From the NCBI RefSeq assembly GCF_030077865.1, contig NZ_JASDDP010000008.1: a stretch of DNA of 64,000 nucleotides; one strand, written 5' to 3'. This document shows, piece after piece, positions 1 through 9,679 of this stretch (the stretch's first letter is position 1; each line of letters starts with the position of its first letter). This DNA is from Mycoplasma_H phocimorsus. Its GTDB lineage: Bacteria; Bacillota_I; Bacilli_A; Mycoplasmatales; Metamycoplasmataceae. The notes under the pieces are model-generated. The model worked only from the letters and a program-made list of their open reading frames with translations. It had not been told where the DNA came from and made no database searches. The position numbers and the translations under genes were made by a program.

Positions 1-215
1 TTTTATTTATTCCTAAAATGAAATATCAAGTGCAATACATATGCGTTTGATTTTTTTTAATTTGTTTAGCAATTACACGTATACTTATGTGATTTTTTAA
101 TGAGTTTTGAATAAAAAATCTTTTTTCTTTTGATAAATGATGATATTTTCTTGTTATATATTTTATTTGGTCTTCTAAATGTTAATGTGAGGCCAATTTT
201 TTTATTTTTTAAAAT
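1..215. mobile_element. IS30-family transposase scar (two fused fragments)
   Basis: Two pieces of an IS30-like transposase lie head to tail. On the plus strand, positions 3-50 encode the end of such a protein (PKMKYQVQYICV), matching other scars at 2840-2925, 15410-15460 and 26646-26725. On the minus strand, about 150 down to 50 encodes the N-terminal helix-turn-helix region (KYHHLSKEKRFFIQN, then SIRVIAKQIKKN), which matches the usual IS30 start (YHHLT.EER..IE). No catalytic DDE region remains. The left part may continue outside the window. The family call is from motif recognition, not from a search. Confidence 0.6.
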
Positions 216-223
216 ACAAAAGT

Positions 224-268
224 TTAGATGAAACAAAAAACACTCTATAAAAGAGTGGCCTTTTGTTT
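224..268 (+). repeat. Orphan IS3 left-end-like sequence acting as terminator
   Basis: The segment resembles the left end of the IS3-type element at 60561: TTAGA, an A-rich run, then a CACTCT/AGAGTG hairpin (241-257) flanked by runs of A and T. Its place just past the stop of the minus-strand protease suggests that it now ends that transcript; on the minus strand the hairpin is followed by a run of T. Confidence 0.5.
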
Positions 269-303
269 TACTTTATTAATGGTATTTTATCTTTAATTAT
301 TAA

Positions 304-2454
304 TTATTTCTTAAACATTGAAAATACTTTTACTAATATTCCACCAAGAGCTGCTATCCCAATTGTAATTGGCAATCAGAATTCTTGTTTACTAATACTT
401 TCAACGATAGTATTAGTTTTTTGTGGATTATTTTCAACTTTTAATTCATTAATTTTTCTAATAGGTTGGTCATAAGTTTTATATTTATTTTGATAATTTG
501 TATAAGAAGGTGTGAAAAATGAAGATTGTAATTTTGGAGACAATGTTTTAGCTATTTTAAATTCAGGCTCTACTTTGCCTGTTGAATTTTTGACTACAGT
601 TAAAGTAGTTGAATTAGATAAATAGAATTTTTCGTCAAATCCATGATATGAGATACTAATGGTATTTTCGCCATTATTAATACTTTGAGCTGAATCAACT
701 TTTCATCCATCTTCAAGTTTTAAATCAGATGTTGATGCAACATTACTATTTACATATATTTTATTATCTCAATTATATCTATGTTCTGTACCACGTTTAA
801 TGGTTAAGAAAGTCATATTTTCACCAGAATATTTACCTATTCCCTTAATAGTTACTTTATTATAACCAACGTTTTCATCTTGACGATAATAGCCATCCTC
901 ATTATCAAAGAACTCTTGATAAGATAAAGTGTAATCAACATTTTCAATAAGAGTTTCATTTTTATATTTAATTTGAACTATATTTTTATCAAATTGTTGA
1001 CTTGCTCTATATTTATAATCCTTTAAACTTACATCAGCATATTTTAAATCTAATGAAAAATCCTTTACAGATGAAATCGGTTTATAATTGCTAGTTGTAA
1101 ATGCTTTAATTCTAGCTACAGCTCCATTATATGCTTTTTGACTATTTACTCATTGATTATCTTTTTGAATATATGAGAAATCATATTGTCAATCTTCTTC
1201 AGCACTAAATGCCAAATAACCATTATTACTTTTAACTTTTGCAACAATAGTAAATCATTGGCCTTGTTCTAAATCTATTTCTCGATCTAAATCAATAGTT
1301 CTTAAGCCACCAAGCTCAAATTTTTGAGTTTTACTTGTAAGCTCATTACCTAATTTTAATAAATAAGGTGAAGCTTCTTTAGATTCTTGTTTGTAAACAC
1401 TAACTTCAATTTCAACATTTTCGCCTTTAATTCCAACATTGATTGCTTTAAGCTTTTCATCTAAATCATTTGTTCCAGCTTTTGCTTGAAAACTAACTGC
1501 TGCCTCTTTATAATTTGCTCCATTTAAATCATTATAAGAACCATCATAATAATAGTTATTTTCATAATGATAAGAATCCCTCTGTGTCATTTCTACTGCA
1601 AAAACATCATGAGGAACAGTGTCATATGAAATGTAGAAATAACCTTTATCAGCATAATCATTGTCTCAACTATTTTTAACAATTCATCCACCATTTTGTG
1701 TTGTGCCGGGACCAAATTTTTCTTTTGGAATTGTATCATCTCATCCAACAACAGTTGCTACATGACCAGGTCCTGATAAGTTTTTAAAATTCTCTGAATT
1801 ATAAAATCATATTCTAGCATCTCTAGGTGTTGCAAATGAATATGAAACGGCTCCATTTTGGACAATTAATTTCTTCATTTCCTCTCTATAATTTGCCTTA
1901 TTATGATCAACAAAAATAACATCTTTTAATATGTAGTCTGATAAATTATTATTGTTTTGATAATCATCGGCAGTTTCTCATTTTAATTTATTTCATTGCA
2001 TTAAAGAAATTGCTGCTTTAAATGAAGAAAAACCTTGTTCTTTTCAATTTGGAGCACTGAAAACATCGAAATCAGTATTATGAAATTTATCTTGATTATT
2101 ATCTCTATTTAATGTATTGTAAGCAATATTCAATTCTGATAAATCAAGATTATCTTGTGAACGATATAATTGTTTTTTTAGAATATTTATCTCAGCTACC
2201 GATACAGTACCAAATGCTCAACAAATTCCTTCATTACCTTGATTTCTCACTTTAGGAATGAAATAATAATTAGGATTACCAGAATTACGAGGGTCAAAAA
2301 TTTTGCTTTTCTCGTTTTCGCCGGCTTCGCCATTATTATTATAACTTTTATATTGATTAAAATCTCAATTTGAGTGTTGATAAGCAACTAATGCACTAGG
2401 TAAAAAAATTACTGGTGAAAGTAAAGTTGTTATCATTAAATGTTTCTTTTTCAT
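304..2454 (-). CDS. Secreted papain-like (C1) cysteine protease, surface anchored
   Basis: 716 residues. A signal peptide occupies residues 1-24. The catalytic domain shows the oxyanion Gln and catalytic Cys in RNQGNEGICWAF (Cys78), His231 in GPGHVATVVGWDD and Asn261 in GWIVKNSW, so the papain triad is complete. After about residue 290 follows a beta-rich lectin-like region, then repeat-like segments and one C-terminal membrane helix (about 690-712) ending in KVFSMFKK, so the enzyme should sit on the outer face of the membrane. It is a paralogue of the protease at 38710. Related mycoplasma proteases (CysP of avian species) cleave host immunoglobulin; that role here is only inference. Start: AAGGAGG 6 bases before ATG. 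In-frame TGA codons read as Trp. Confidence 0.9.
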
Positions 2455-2689
2455 AAAACCTCCTTAATAAATATAAATTCCATATAAAATCTGTATTAAC
2501 TTCGCGCTTAATTTTAGATTATATTTAGATTATATTTATTTAAATTTATTATACTACTGAGACACTTATCATTTTGAAAATAACAAAAATTCTTTTCTTA
2601 AAGAAGTATATTTTCAAAATTATTCTTTTTTTGAATAATAGATATATTAAATTAATATTCTTCAATAAAAAATATTTTATTTTTTATTG

Positions 2690-2925
2690 AACTTGCAATG
2701 CAGCAATAAATAAAATTTATTTTTCTTCATTTATTAAATACATTCAAATTTTAGTTTATGTTAGTCTCAATTTGTTTTAGACTGATTTTTGTTATATCTT
2801 AATTAACATCAACAACATTTTTTTAAATATAACAAATTAAAAAATAAAAAAAATATCAAACGCAAGTGTGTTACGCTTAATATTTCGTTTCGGAATAATT
2901 CGCAAAAATATTTTTGTGAATTAGT
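2690..2925 (-). mobile_element. IS30-family 3'-end scar
   Basis: Read on the minus strand, 2925-2840 matches the C-terminal coding end of the IS30-like elements in this window with frameshifts and stops (KY.A.HTCV against KYQVQHICV). The following non-coding part to 2690 matches 15470-15600 (shared block with GAGACTA.CATAAA around 2761). It is therefore the right end of an old element whose body is gone. Confidence 0.55.
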
Positions 2926-3008
2926 TTTTTTTATGTTTTTTTAATTTAAATTATTAAAAACATTTGCTAGGAATTTGTATATTGTTTTTCTCATATTTTT
3001 CTCATAAA

Positions 3009-3126
3009 TTATTAACAAAACAGTGTTAATAAAAAATGTTAATAACTTTAAAAATTTAGAAAAAAACTAAATTTTTATGCTTATATTTATCATTTTTTAG
3101 TTTTTTGATATTTTAAATGTTGATAA
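3009..3126. promoter_or_regulatory. Cluster of four DnaA-box-like 9-mers
   Basis: TTATTAACA at 3009-3017, its complement TGTTAATAA at 3024-3032 and 3037-3045, and TGTTGATAA at 3118-3126. All fit the relaxed DnaA consensus TTATNNACA. The first two form an inverted repeat around a 6-base spacer. They lie just upstream of a replication-initiation gene. In such AT-rich DNA chance matches are common, so this is a candidate only. Confidence 0.3.
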
Positions 3127-3171
3127 CTTAGAAAATTGAAAATCATCTTAAAATAATTTTTAAAAAGTCTT

Positions 3172-3198
3172 TTGTCTCTTGTTTTCGACTGCTATAAT
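3172..3198 (+). promoter_or_regulatory. Promoter of the DnaB-like gene
   Basis: Extended -10 box TGCTATAAT (3190-3198) with a weak -35 TTGTCT at 3172-3177. The start codon follows 30 bases after the -10 box. Confidence 0.6.
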
Positions 3199-3228
3199 AC
3201 TTATACATTAATTTAAATTAGGAGAGTT

Positions 3229-4281
3229 ATGGGGACGGAAATTAAGATAGTTTCAGGTTATGATCAAGACTATAATTTTAACTTGAAACATATTGAAAAA
3301 CTATATAAACCTATTTTAGGTGATAGTTTTTATCTTTATAAATATTTAACAAATGGTATTAAATTGAATTATTTTAATATTGAAGAAATATTTGGTTTTT
3401 TAAATATTAATCAAACTCAATTTGATGAACAAAGAAAACTCCTTGAAGCCGTAAACCTAATTGAAACTCATTTAAATAAAGAAAATAATCAATTAATATT
3501 TATAATTAATATTCCTCTTAATAATGAAAGATTTTTTAAAAATAAATTATTAATGAATGTTTTACTTAAAAAAACTTCTGCTGAATATGTGCAAAAAATT
3601 AAAGAAGAATTTTTAAATAATAAAACAGCTGATATAAGTGCTAAATTTAGTGAAATTACAGTTTCTTTTGATGATATATTTGGTAATTTATTATTAAATA
3701 ATCAAAATCAAAAAGAAGTTATAAAAACGGATGCAAGTATTAATTTAAGAAATAGAATTATTCCTCTTAACAATACTAAGTTTACTAATATTCAATCTAA
3801 AATTACTGACCCTAGATTAGTAGATAATTTATATTATAAAATTCTTAATGATGATGCAATTTCTTTTTATTCTTATCTTATTAAATCAGCTGGTAATATT
3901 GTTTATAATGAGGCTGTGCAAAAAAGAATTACAAACTTGGTGGTTTATTTAAATAAAATTGGTTTAGAAAATAAAGTTATTAATCTTTTATTTAATTATG
4001 CTTTTTCATCAAATAAAAAAATTTATGATGTATATATTAAAAAGATTGCTAATAATTTAGTAGAAAAAAACATTATAGATTTTGAGTCAGTCGAAGAGCA
4101 TTTAAAAGATGCATTTAAATCAAAACATCGAAGTGAATATGGATTTGAGCAAGAAACTTCAAAAGCACAATATATTCAAATTACTTCAAATATAACAAAT
4201 AAAGATATTAAAATTGCTGAAATGCCTATTCCAAAAAAACAGCAAGTAAAAAAACAAGAAAATAAACTATATAATTTTTAA
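3229..4281 (+). CDS. DnaB/DnaD-like replication initiation protein
   Basis: 350 residues. The N-terminal stretch (HIEKLYKPILGDSFYLYKYL, residues about 22-41) resembles the start of Firmicute DnaB primosome proteins, where a winged-helix region precedes a DnaD-like domain; residues about 180-300 are helical and end in basic, Gln/Lys-rich sequence. In Firmicutes such proteins help load the replicative helicase onto DNA at the membrane. Start chosen from AGGAG 5 bases before ATG. It begins the plus-strand run after the divergent protease and is followed by a hairpin. It could also be a general DnaD-domain protein; the assignment rests on pattern memory. Confidence 0.6.
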   Translation: MGTEIKIVSGYDQDYNFNLKHIEKLYKPILGDSFYLYKYLTNGIKLNYFNIEEIFGFLNINQTQFDEQRKLLEAVNLIETHLNKENNQLIFIINIPLNNERFFKNKLLMNVLLKKTSAEYVQKIKEEFLNNKTADISAKFSEITVSFDDIFGNLLLNNQNQKEVIKTDASINLRNRIIPLNNTKFTNIQSKITDPRLVDNLYYKILNDDAISFYSYLIKSAGNIVYNEAVQKRITNLVVYLNKIGLENKVINLLFNYAFSSNKKIYDVYIKKIANNLVEKNIIDFESVEEHLKDAFKSKHRSEYGFEQETSKAQYIQITSNITNKDIKIAEMPIPKKQQVKKQENKLYNF

Positions 4282-4301
4282 AAGAGATACGTCTCTTTTT
4301 T
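4281..4301 (+). terminator. Hairpin terminator after the DnaB-like gene
   Basis: Stem AAAGAGA / TCTCTTT with loop TACG, followed by T-rich sequence. It starts in the stop codon and lies only 20 bases before the next gene, so read-through or attenuation is possible. Confidence 0.7.
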
Positions 4302-4320
4302 CTTTAACAAAGAGGGAAAT

Positions 4321-6093
4321 ATGAATAGTAAAAAATTATTTGAATACTATATAAATAAAAACAAAATTAAAAAAATTGGAAATTGAAATAACGACAAATT
4401 TTTAAAATATGACAATATTTTAGATTATAAAGATTTTTATAAAAAAGCTCCAAGTTCTATAAAGTTATCTCAAAATAATAATCCAACTAATAGTGTTTAT
4501 CAAGTTTTAATTTATGCATTTGCTGACGGCAATAGTGATGGCATAGGTGATTTTATCGGACTTAAATCTAAAATTAATTATTTTAAAAAGCTTGGTATTG
4601 ATCAAATTTTACTTTCACCAATTCATTCTTCAAGCTCTTATCATTCTTATGATGTAATTAACTATTGCGATATTGCGCCACAATATGGTACATTAGAAGA
4701 TTTTATTGCTTTTTTAAATGAAGCACATAAAAACGGAATTAAAGTTTATTTAGATATGATTTTTAATCATACTTCTTATGAACATCCATGATTTCAAAAG
4801 GCTTTAGCAGGCGAAGAAAAATATCGACAATTTTATAGATTTAACGATGATAATCAAAATTATGGAGATTTAAAAAGTAATAGTAAAGTTATCACTAATT
4901 TATATAAAAATATACCTAATAAAATTATGAATAATGATAAATACATAGGTAGATTTTGAGAAGGGATGCCTGATCTTAATTTAGATAATTTTCAAGTGAT
5001 TGAACAACTTATTGAAGTTCAAAAATATTGAACTAAAATAGGAGTTGATGGATTTAGATATGATGCTATTAGTGAATATTATATTTCTGTTGGTGAAACC
5101 TGTAAAAATGTGAAAGAAGCTGAGTTTTTTTATTTACTTAGACAAGCTAGCGAAGAAGTTAGAAAAGAAATGGGTTGAAATAATGATATTTTTATGGTTG
5201 GCGAATGATTACAAAGCTATTATCGAGGGCTAAAATATCATAAATTTGAAGATAAATATGCTATTTCTACTATTTATGATGGTATGAGAGCTTTTTATAA
5301 AAATCCAATTTTTGAATTTAATTGAGTTGAAATTAGAGATATGCTTCAAATTCACAATCAAAGTAGTTCAATATTTGAATATATGAATCTTCTTAATAAT
5401 CATGATACTGAAAGATGATTGCAAGTTTATAAAAAGTATCTCGAAAATAATAAAAAGAATTTTAATTTTCAATGAAAAATAGATAAAAAAATGATAGAAA
5501 ATTTTAAGAACGCTCTTACTTATTTAATGTTTTCTCCAGGAAAATCAATAATATATCACGGTGATGAATTAGGATATCATTCTTCTCAAGAATTTTTTCA
5601 AGATCCTGGTTTTAGAGAGCCAATTAATTGAGAAAATGAAGAAGAAAATTGTGTTTTAATTGAGATAAAAGATAAGAAGCGTGAATCATATGTATATTTA
5701 AATGTTTCTAAAGATATGGGAACTGTTGAACAACAAATTAATGATGAAAAATCAATTTTTAATCATTTGGTTTTTCTTAATAATTTAAGAAAAAAATTCA
5801 CATTTATTGGTTCTAGTTCATGAAAAACTGTTGAAAATCCAGAACTAATAATCGATTTAATTAAGCCGTCATATTGAGATCTTAGAAATATTATTGTTAG
5901 ATGTAATGAACAAAAAACAAAATTTATTGTTGCAGCTTATACTTCTGCAGCAAATCCTAGTTTAAAATTCAAATTTAAAGAAGAATGATTTAAATATAAA
6001 ATTATTCATAAATATAAAGTGACAAATAGATCAAAAATCTTTAGTGCTAATTCAAATGGATCAAGAATAATTTTTGAAGTTGTACCAAGATAA
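4321..6093 (+). CDS. GH13 alpha-amylase family glycosidase
   Basis: 590 residues, no signal peptide, so cytoplasmic. GH13 landmarks in order: YQVLIYAFADGNSDGIGD (about 60-77), region I DMIFNH (145-150), region II GVDGFRYDA with nucleophile Asp248, region III MVGEW with acid/base Glu295, region IV NNHDTE with His361 and Asp362. All catalytic residues are present. The GDGxGD-like N-terminal signature fits oligo-1,6-glucosidase or trehalose-6-phosphate hydrolase types, but the substrate cannot be told. Start: AAAGAGGG 5-12 bases before ATG. Neighbours (DnaB-like gene, rpsO) give no pathway hint. Confidence 0.9.
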
Positions 6094-6204
6094 TTTATTT
6101 AAAAATAAAAAATTAATATAAAATTAATAAGAAAAAGTTTTCATTTCTTGGTTTTAATTTAAAAAATTAATGCTAGGATTTGAATGTAACACAAGGAGAA
6201 AAAA

Positions 6205-6471
6205 ATGATTTCTAAAGAATTAACTAGTGAACTTGTTAAAAAATATGGTAAAAATGAAAAAGATTCAGGATCAACAAAAGTACAAATCGCACTTTTAACA
6301 CATGATATTGAATCATTAAAATCACACTTCAAAAATAATCCAAAAGATAACCACTCAAAAAGAGGTTTTATGGCTAAAATTAGCAAGCGTAAAACATTAT
6401 TATCATATTTAAAAGCTAAAGATTTTCAAGGTTACTTGAACCTTATCGCTGACTTAAAAATCAGAAAATAA
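6205..6471 (+). CDS. rpsO: 30S ribosomal protein S15
   Basis: 88 residues, the usual S15 length. S15 binds 16S rRNA in the platform of the small subunit and helps start its assembly. The family signature is seen in the middle (GSTKVQIALLTHDI, then DNHSKRGF at about 48-55) and the basic end matches the family. AAGGAG lies 7 bases before ATG. It stands alone with its own terminator, convergent to the transporter-methyltransferase gene. S15 often represses its own mRNA; no clear operator is visible. Confidence 0.97.
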   Translation: MISKELTSELVKKYGKNEKDSGSTKVQIALLTHDIESLKSHFKNNPKDNHSKRGFMAKISKRKTLLSYLKAKDFQGYLNLIADLKIRK

Positions 6472-6477
6472 TTGGTT

Positions 6478-6503
6478 AAAAAAACAGCTCATGCTGTTTT
6501 TTT
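6478..6503. terminator. Bidirectional terminator
   Basis: Stem AAAACAGC / GCTGTTTT with loop TCAT, flanked by A and T runs on both sides. It serves rpsO on the plus strand and the convergent gene on the minus strand. Confidence 0.85.
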
Positions 6504-6513
6504 ATTTACTTTT

Positions 6514-8478
6514 TTACTTTTTTTGAGCTACATAAAAAATACAATTATATGAAATTTCTTTAACTCAATCAGGTTCAAGTTCATCATTTCTAATGAACGA
6601 TTCATTAAGAGTAAGATTATAATTTTCTAACAATGTTTTAACATTTTGCTGTGAATAAAATCTATTTTTGATTTCTTCGCCATATTCTTGTTTTATTAAA
6701 ACTTTTTTGTTACTTAATAAATCAATTTCATCTACTTTAATTTCCTCTTTTCAGAATTTTGTATATTGTTCTGAAGAAAACATATTATGTAATGTAAATA
6801 TAAATTTGCCTTGTTTTTTTAATAAAAATTCAATGTTTTTTATTGTTCTTTTTACATCTTTAGCTTTAATAATATTTGATAAACCATTAAATGAAAACAA
6901 GATTAAATCATATTTTTTATCTCTTATTTCTTGACATTTATTTAGTTTTTTACTAATATCAAATTCAAGAAAATTGATATTAGTAAAGGTGTTATTTTTT
7001 TGTAAAAATTTAATGTAATTTTTATTAATATCAATTGCATCAATTTCGGCATTAAAATAAAGTTTTTGCAAAGCAAAAGTGGTTCTGCCCATTCCACAAC
7101 CAAGATCAAGAATCTTAATTTCTTTTTCTTTATCAGGAAACTGTCTTTCTAAAACTTGTGCTTCTGAAACTCATAAACCTTTTTTAGAAGTCGTAGCATA
7201 ACTTTTTGTAGCTTGAGCAGAATCATAATATTTTGAAACGTTGTAACGTTTTATAAATATATGTGAAAGGATAATGATAATAGCTAAAATAATAATAAAA
7301 ATAGAATAAACGAGATATGCATAGTAATAATTTTGCAATTTTAAAACTAATGTTATTAATAAGGTAATTATACTGGGAACAATAATTCTAGCAATCATTG
7401 ACAAGCCATTTTGTTTTTGATAATATTTTTTAGAAAATAAATGATAAGTTTCACTGTAATAACTAGGCAGCATTAAACTAAAAAGCATTTGTTGAATTGT
7501 ATTAACTACAATATAATAAATTACTGTTTGTGTTTTATTTACAAATAAATCAATAATAACTCATGTTAAATTTAGCAATACCATTGCTAAAATTAATCAA
7601 CGATTTTCAACTTTATTCAATCAATTTTTAGTCTTTTTAGCATTATTTAAAGTAATTATGATTATGCTAGCTAGCAATCCTATTCCACTCATGATTATTG
7701 TTAAGTAGAATGTTCAACTTTTATAATCAAATTTACTATATTCAAAAAATGGAATTAATCCTGAGTTTTTTGGATATAAGAATATTCCAATAAATATTGA
7801 AACAAAAATAACATACATTCAGCTACTAATTGCCGGTTTTGTTTCTGTTTTTTTAGTAACATCCTGTTTAAATTCATAAGGCATTTCTTTTGTTTTTAAT
7901 GAAAAATATAAAAATCCAGAAATAATAAATGTAGCAATATTAAAGAAAACTAAAATATAAAATTCTAAATAGTTAAATAAAAATAAAGATAAGATAGGTG
8001 ATAAAAATAAACCAATTCCAATTGAAAGAGAAAAACCTATATTATAGTTTTTCATTTCATTAGAGTTATTAGCAATATAATAAGTGACATTTTTTAAGTG
8101 AATAAATCGATATGAATGAATAAATCCAATAATAGTATTAATTGCAACTAATATATAAGAAAATATTGGAACTTGTAAGTTTGGAGCATATGCAAAATAC
8201 ATTCCTATTGGAATAAGCAGAAAAATTGCGCTAGCAATATCTGCTAATAATAATGCCTTTCTATCTTTTAATAGGCTTGAAAGTTTGTTAGCAAATCCAT
8301 AAACAAATAATGTAGGCAATTGTAATAATAAATACATTATGGTAACTAGTCAAAAATCACCAGTAAAACGATAAATATATAATGAACTTGCAAGCTTAAA
8401 TGCTTCTGAGCCAATTGATGAAATTGAAATAGCTGAAATATACTTGATTAAGTTTTCTTTAAATTGCGATTTAATCAT
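6514..8478 (-). CDS. Membrane transporter (MFS-like) fused to a SAM methyltransferase
   Basis: 654 residues in one uninterrupted frame once TGA is read as Trp. Residues 1-430 carry about ten to twelve hydrophobic helices in an MFS-like arrangement, with a charged loop near 195-215. A short linker (SAQATKSYATTSKKGLW) leads into a cytosolic class I methyltransferase domain with motif I ILDLGCGMGRT (456-466), the acidic residue binding the SAM ribose in EIDAIDIN (Asp483), and LILFSFNGLSN as motif IV. The start has AAAGGA before ATG. Neither substrate is known. It is alone between two convergent or divergent ribosomal protein genes. A sequencing error joining two genes is unlikely because the linker reads through cleanly with no start or Shine-Dalgarno site at the joint. 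Confidence 0.8.
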
Positions 8479-8688
8479 AAAGTTTCCTTTTTATAAAAAA
8501 ATAATAATAATTAATATTATTATATATTAGTTTATATAACTTTTTATCTATTGCGCTTGAACGCAAATTTATTTTTGAAAATTTAAAATAAATATTAAAA
8601 AATTTTAATAAAAATAATTTGTTATTTTTTGCAAAACTTTTTTATGTGCATTTAATTAAAAATTAGCTATTTTAAAAAAAATATTTTT

Positions 8689-8720
8689 TTGATACACCCG
8701 GGAGTAATATAGTGTATACT
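8689..8720 (+). promoter_or_regulatory. Promoter region of the rpsL operon
   Basis: TTGATA at 8689-8694 and TATACT at 8715-8720 (spacer 20; TATAGT at 8708 is an alternative -10). ATACAC at 8692-8697 and GTGTAT at 8712-8717 form an inverted repeat inside the promoter, with GC-rich CCCGGG between them, unusual in this DNA. Confidence 0.5.
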
Positions 8721-8752
8721 TAAACAGTTATAATTATAATGAAAGGAAAAAA

Positions 8753-9169
8753 ATGCCAACAATAAACCAATTAGTAAATAGAGGTCGTAGTTTTAAAAGT
8801 AAAAAACCTAATGCTCCTGCATTGTCATTTACTTACAACTCTCTAATTAAAAGACCTAAAAAAATGAATTCTCCATTCAAGCGTGGAGTGTGTACTCGTG
8901 TTGCTACAATGACACCTAAAAAACCTAACTCTGCTTTACGTAGATATGCCCGTGTTAAATTATCAAATGGTATGGAAGTAACAGCATACATCCCAGGAGA
9001 AGGACACAATTTACAAGAACACTCAGTAGTTTTAATTCGTGGTGGTCGTGTTAAAGACTTACCTGGGGTTAGATACCACATTGTTCGTGGAACACAAGAC
9101 GCTGCAGGCGTTAACAAACGTAAACAATCTCGTAGTTTATATGGTGCAAAAAGAGAAAAATCTAAATAA
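8753..9169 (+). CDS. rpsL: 30S ribosomal protein S12
   Basis: 138 residues. S12 sits at the decoding centre of the small subunit and controls codon-anticodon accuracy. The family core is clear: TPKKPNSALRRYARVKLSNG, GEGHNLQEHSVVLIRGGRVKDLPGVRYH, and a basic tail. The streptomycin-site lysine region (TPKKPNS) has the wild-type lysine pattern. GAAAGGA lies 6 bases before ATG. It is the first gene of the rpsL-rpsG-fusA operon. Confidence 0.98.
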   Translation: MPTINQLVNRGRSFKSKKPNAPALSFTYNSLIKRPKKMNSPFKRGVCTRVATMTPKKPNSALRRYARVKLSNGMEVTAYIPGEGHNLQEHSVVLIRGGRVKDLPGVRYHIVRGTQDAAGVNKRKQSRSLYGAKREKSK

Positions 9170-9202
9170 TATCAATAATTATTAATATATAAGGAGAAAA
9201 AA

Positions 9203-9673
9203 ATGTCAAGAAAAAGAAGTGCGCCTATAAGATCGGTGCTTGCAGACCCAGTATTTAACTCAGTATTAATTACAAAATTAATTAACACAATTATGTTAGA
9301 TGGTAAAAAATCAACTGCACAAAAAATTCTATATTCAGCTTTTGAAATAGTAAAAGAAAAAACAAACAAAGATCCAATGGAAGTTTTCAAACAAGCTATT
9401 GAAAACATTACACCTCAATTAGAAATTAGAACAAGAAGAATTGGTGGAACAAACTACCAAGTGCCAACAGAAGTAAGTGCTCGTAGAAAACAAACTCTTT
9501 CACTAAGATGATTAGTTCAATACGCTAGATTAAGAAACGAAAAAACAATGGATGTTCGTCTTGCTAACGAAATCGTTGACGCTTCAAATAAAATGGGAGG
9601 ATCAATCAAAAAACGTGAGGATACACACAAAATGGCTGAAGCTAACCGTGCATTCGCTCACTTTAGATGATAA
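9203..9673 (+). CDS. rpsG: 30S ribosomal protein S7
   Basis: 156 residues, the standard length. S7 organises the 3' domain of 16S rRNA and contacts E-site tRNA. Family motifs: PDPVFNS-like start (LADPVFNS), GGTNYQVPTEV at about 83-93, RRKQTLSLRWLVQYAR, and the C-terminal [21 protein letters not shown], where both tryptophans are TGA. AAGGAG lies 8 bases before ATG. It starts 33 bases after rpsL and ends 6 bases before fusA. Confidence 0.98.
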
Positions 9674-9679
9674 TAAAAT

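Larger units (their letters stand above)
2455..3228. other. Intergenic region, 774 bases
   Basis: No gene. From left to right it holds a tandem 11-base repeat (TTAGATTATAT, twice, 2514-2535) upstream of the minus-strand protease, a perfect 12-base inverted repeat (2571-2582 and 2609-2620), an IS30 scar (2690-2925), four DnaA-box-like 9-mers (3009-3126) and the promoter of the gene at 3229. Confidence 0.6.

Noticed and set aside
20..55. Hairpin repeat ATATCAAGTGCA...TGCGTTTGATAT as a regulatory or REP-type element
   Set aside because: Its translation gives the same protein end in most copies and it adjoins IS30 N-terminal pieces, so it is better explained as an IS30 3' end.
263..475. Plus-strand reading frame of 70 codons near the left edge
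   Set aside because: It is antisense to the C-terminal membrane helix of the protease on the minus strand.
8833..9408. Minus-strand frames opposite rpsL and rpsG
   Set aside because: Shadows of strongly conserved ribosomal protein genes; no family match and no start signals.
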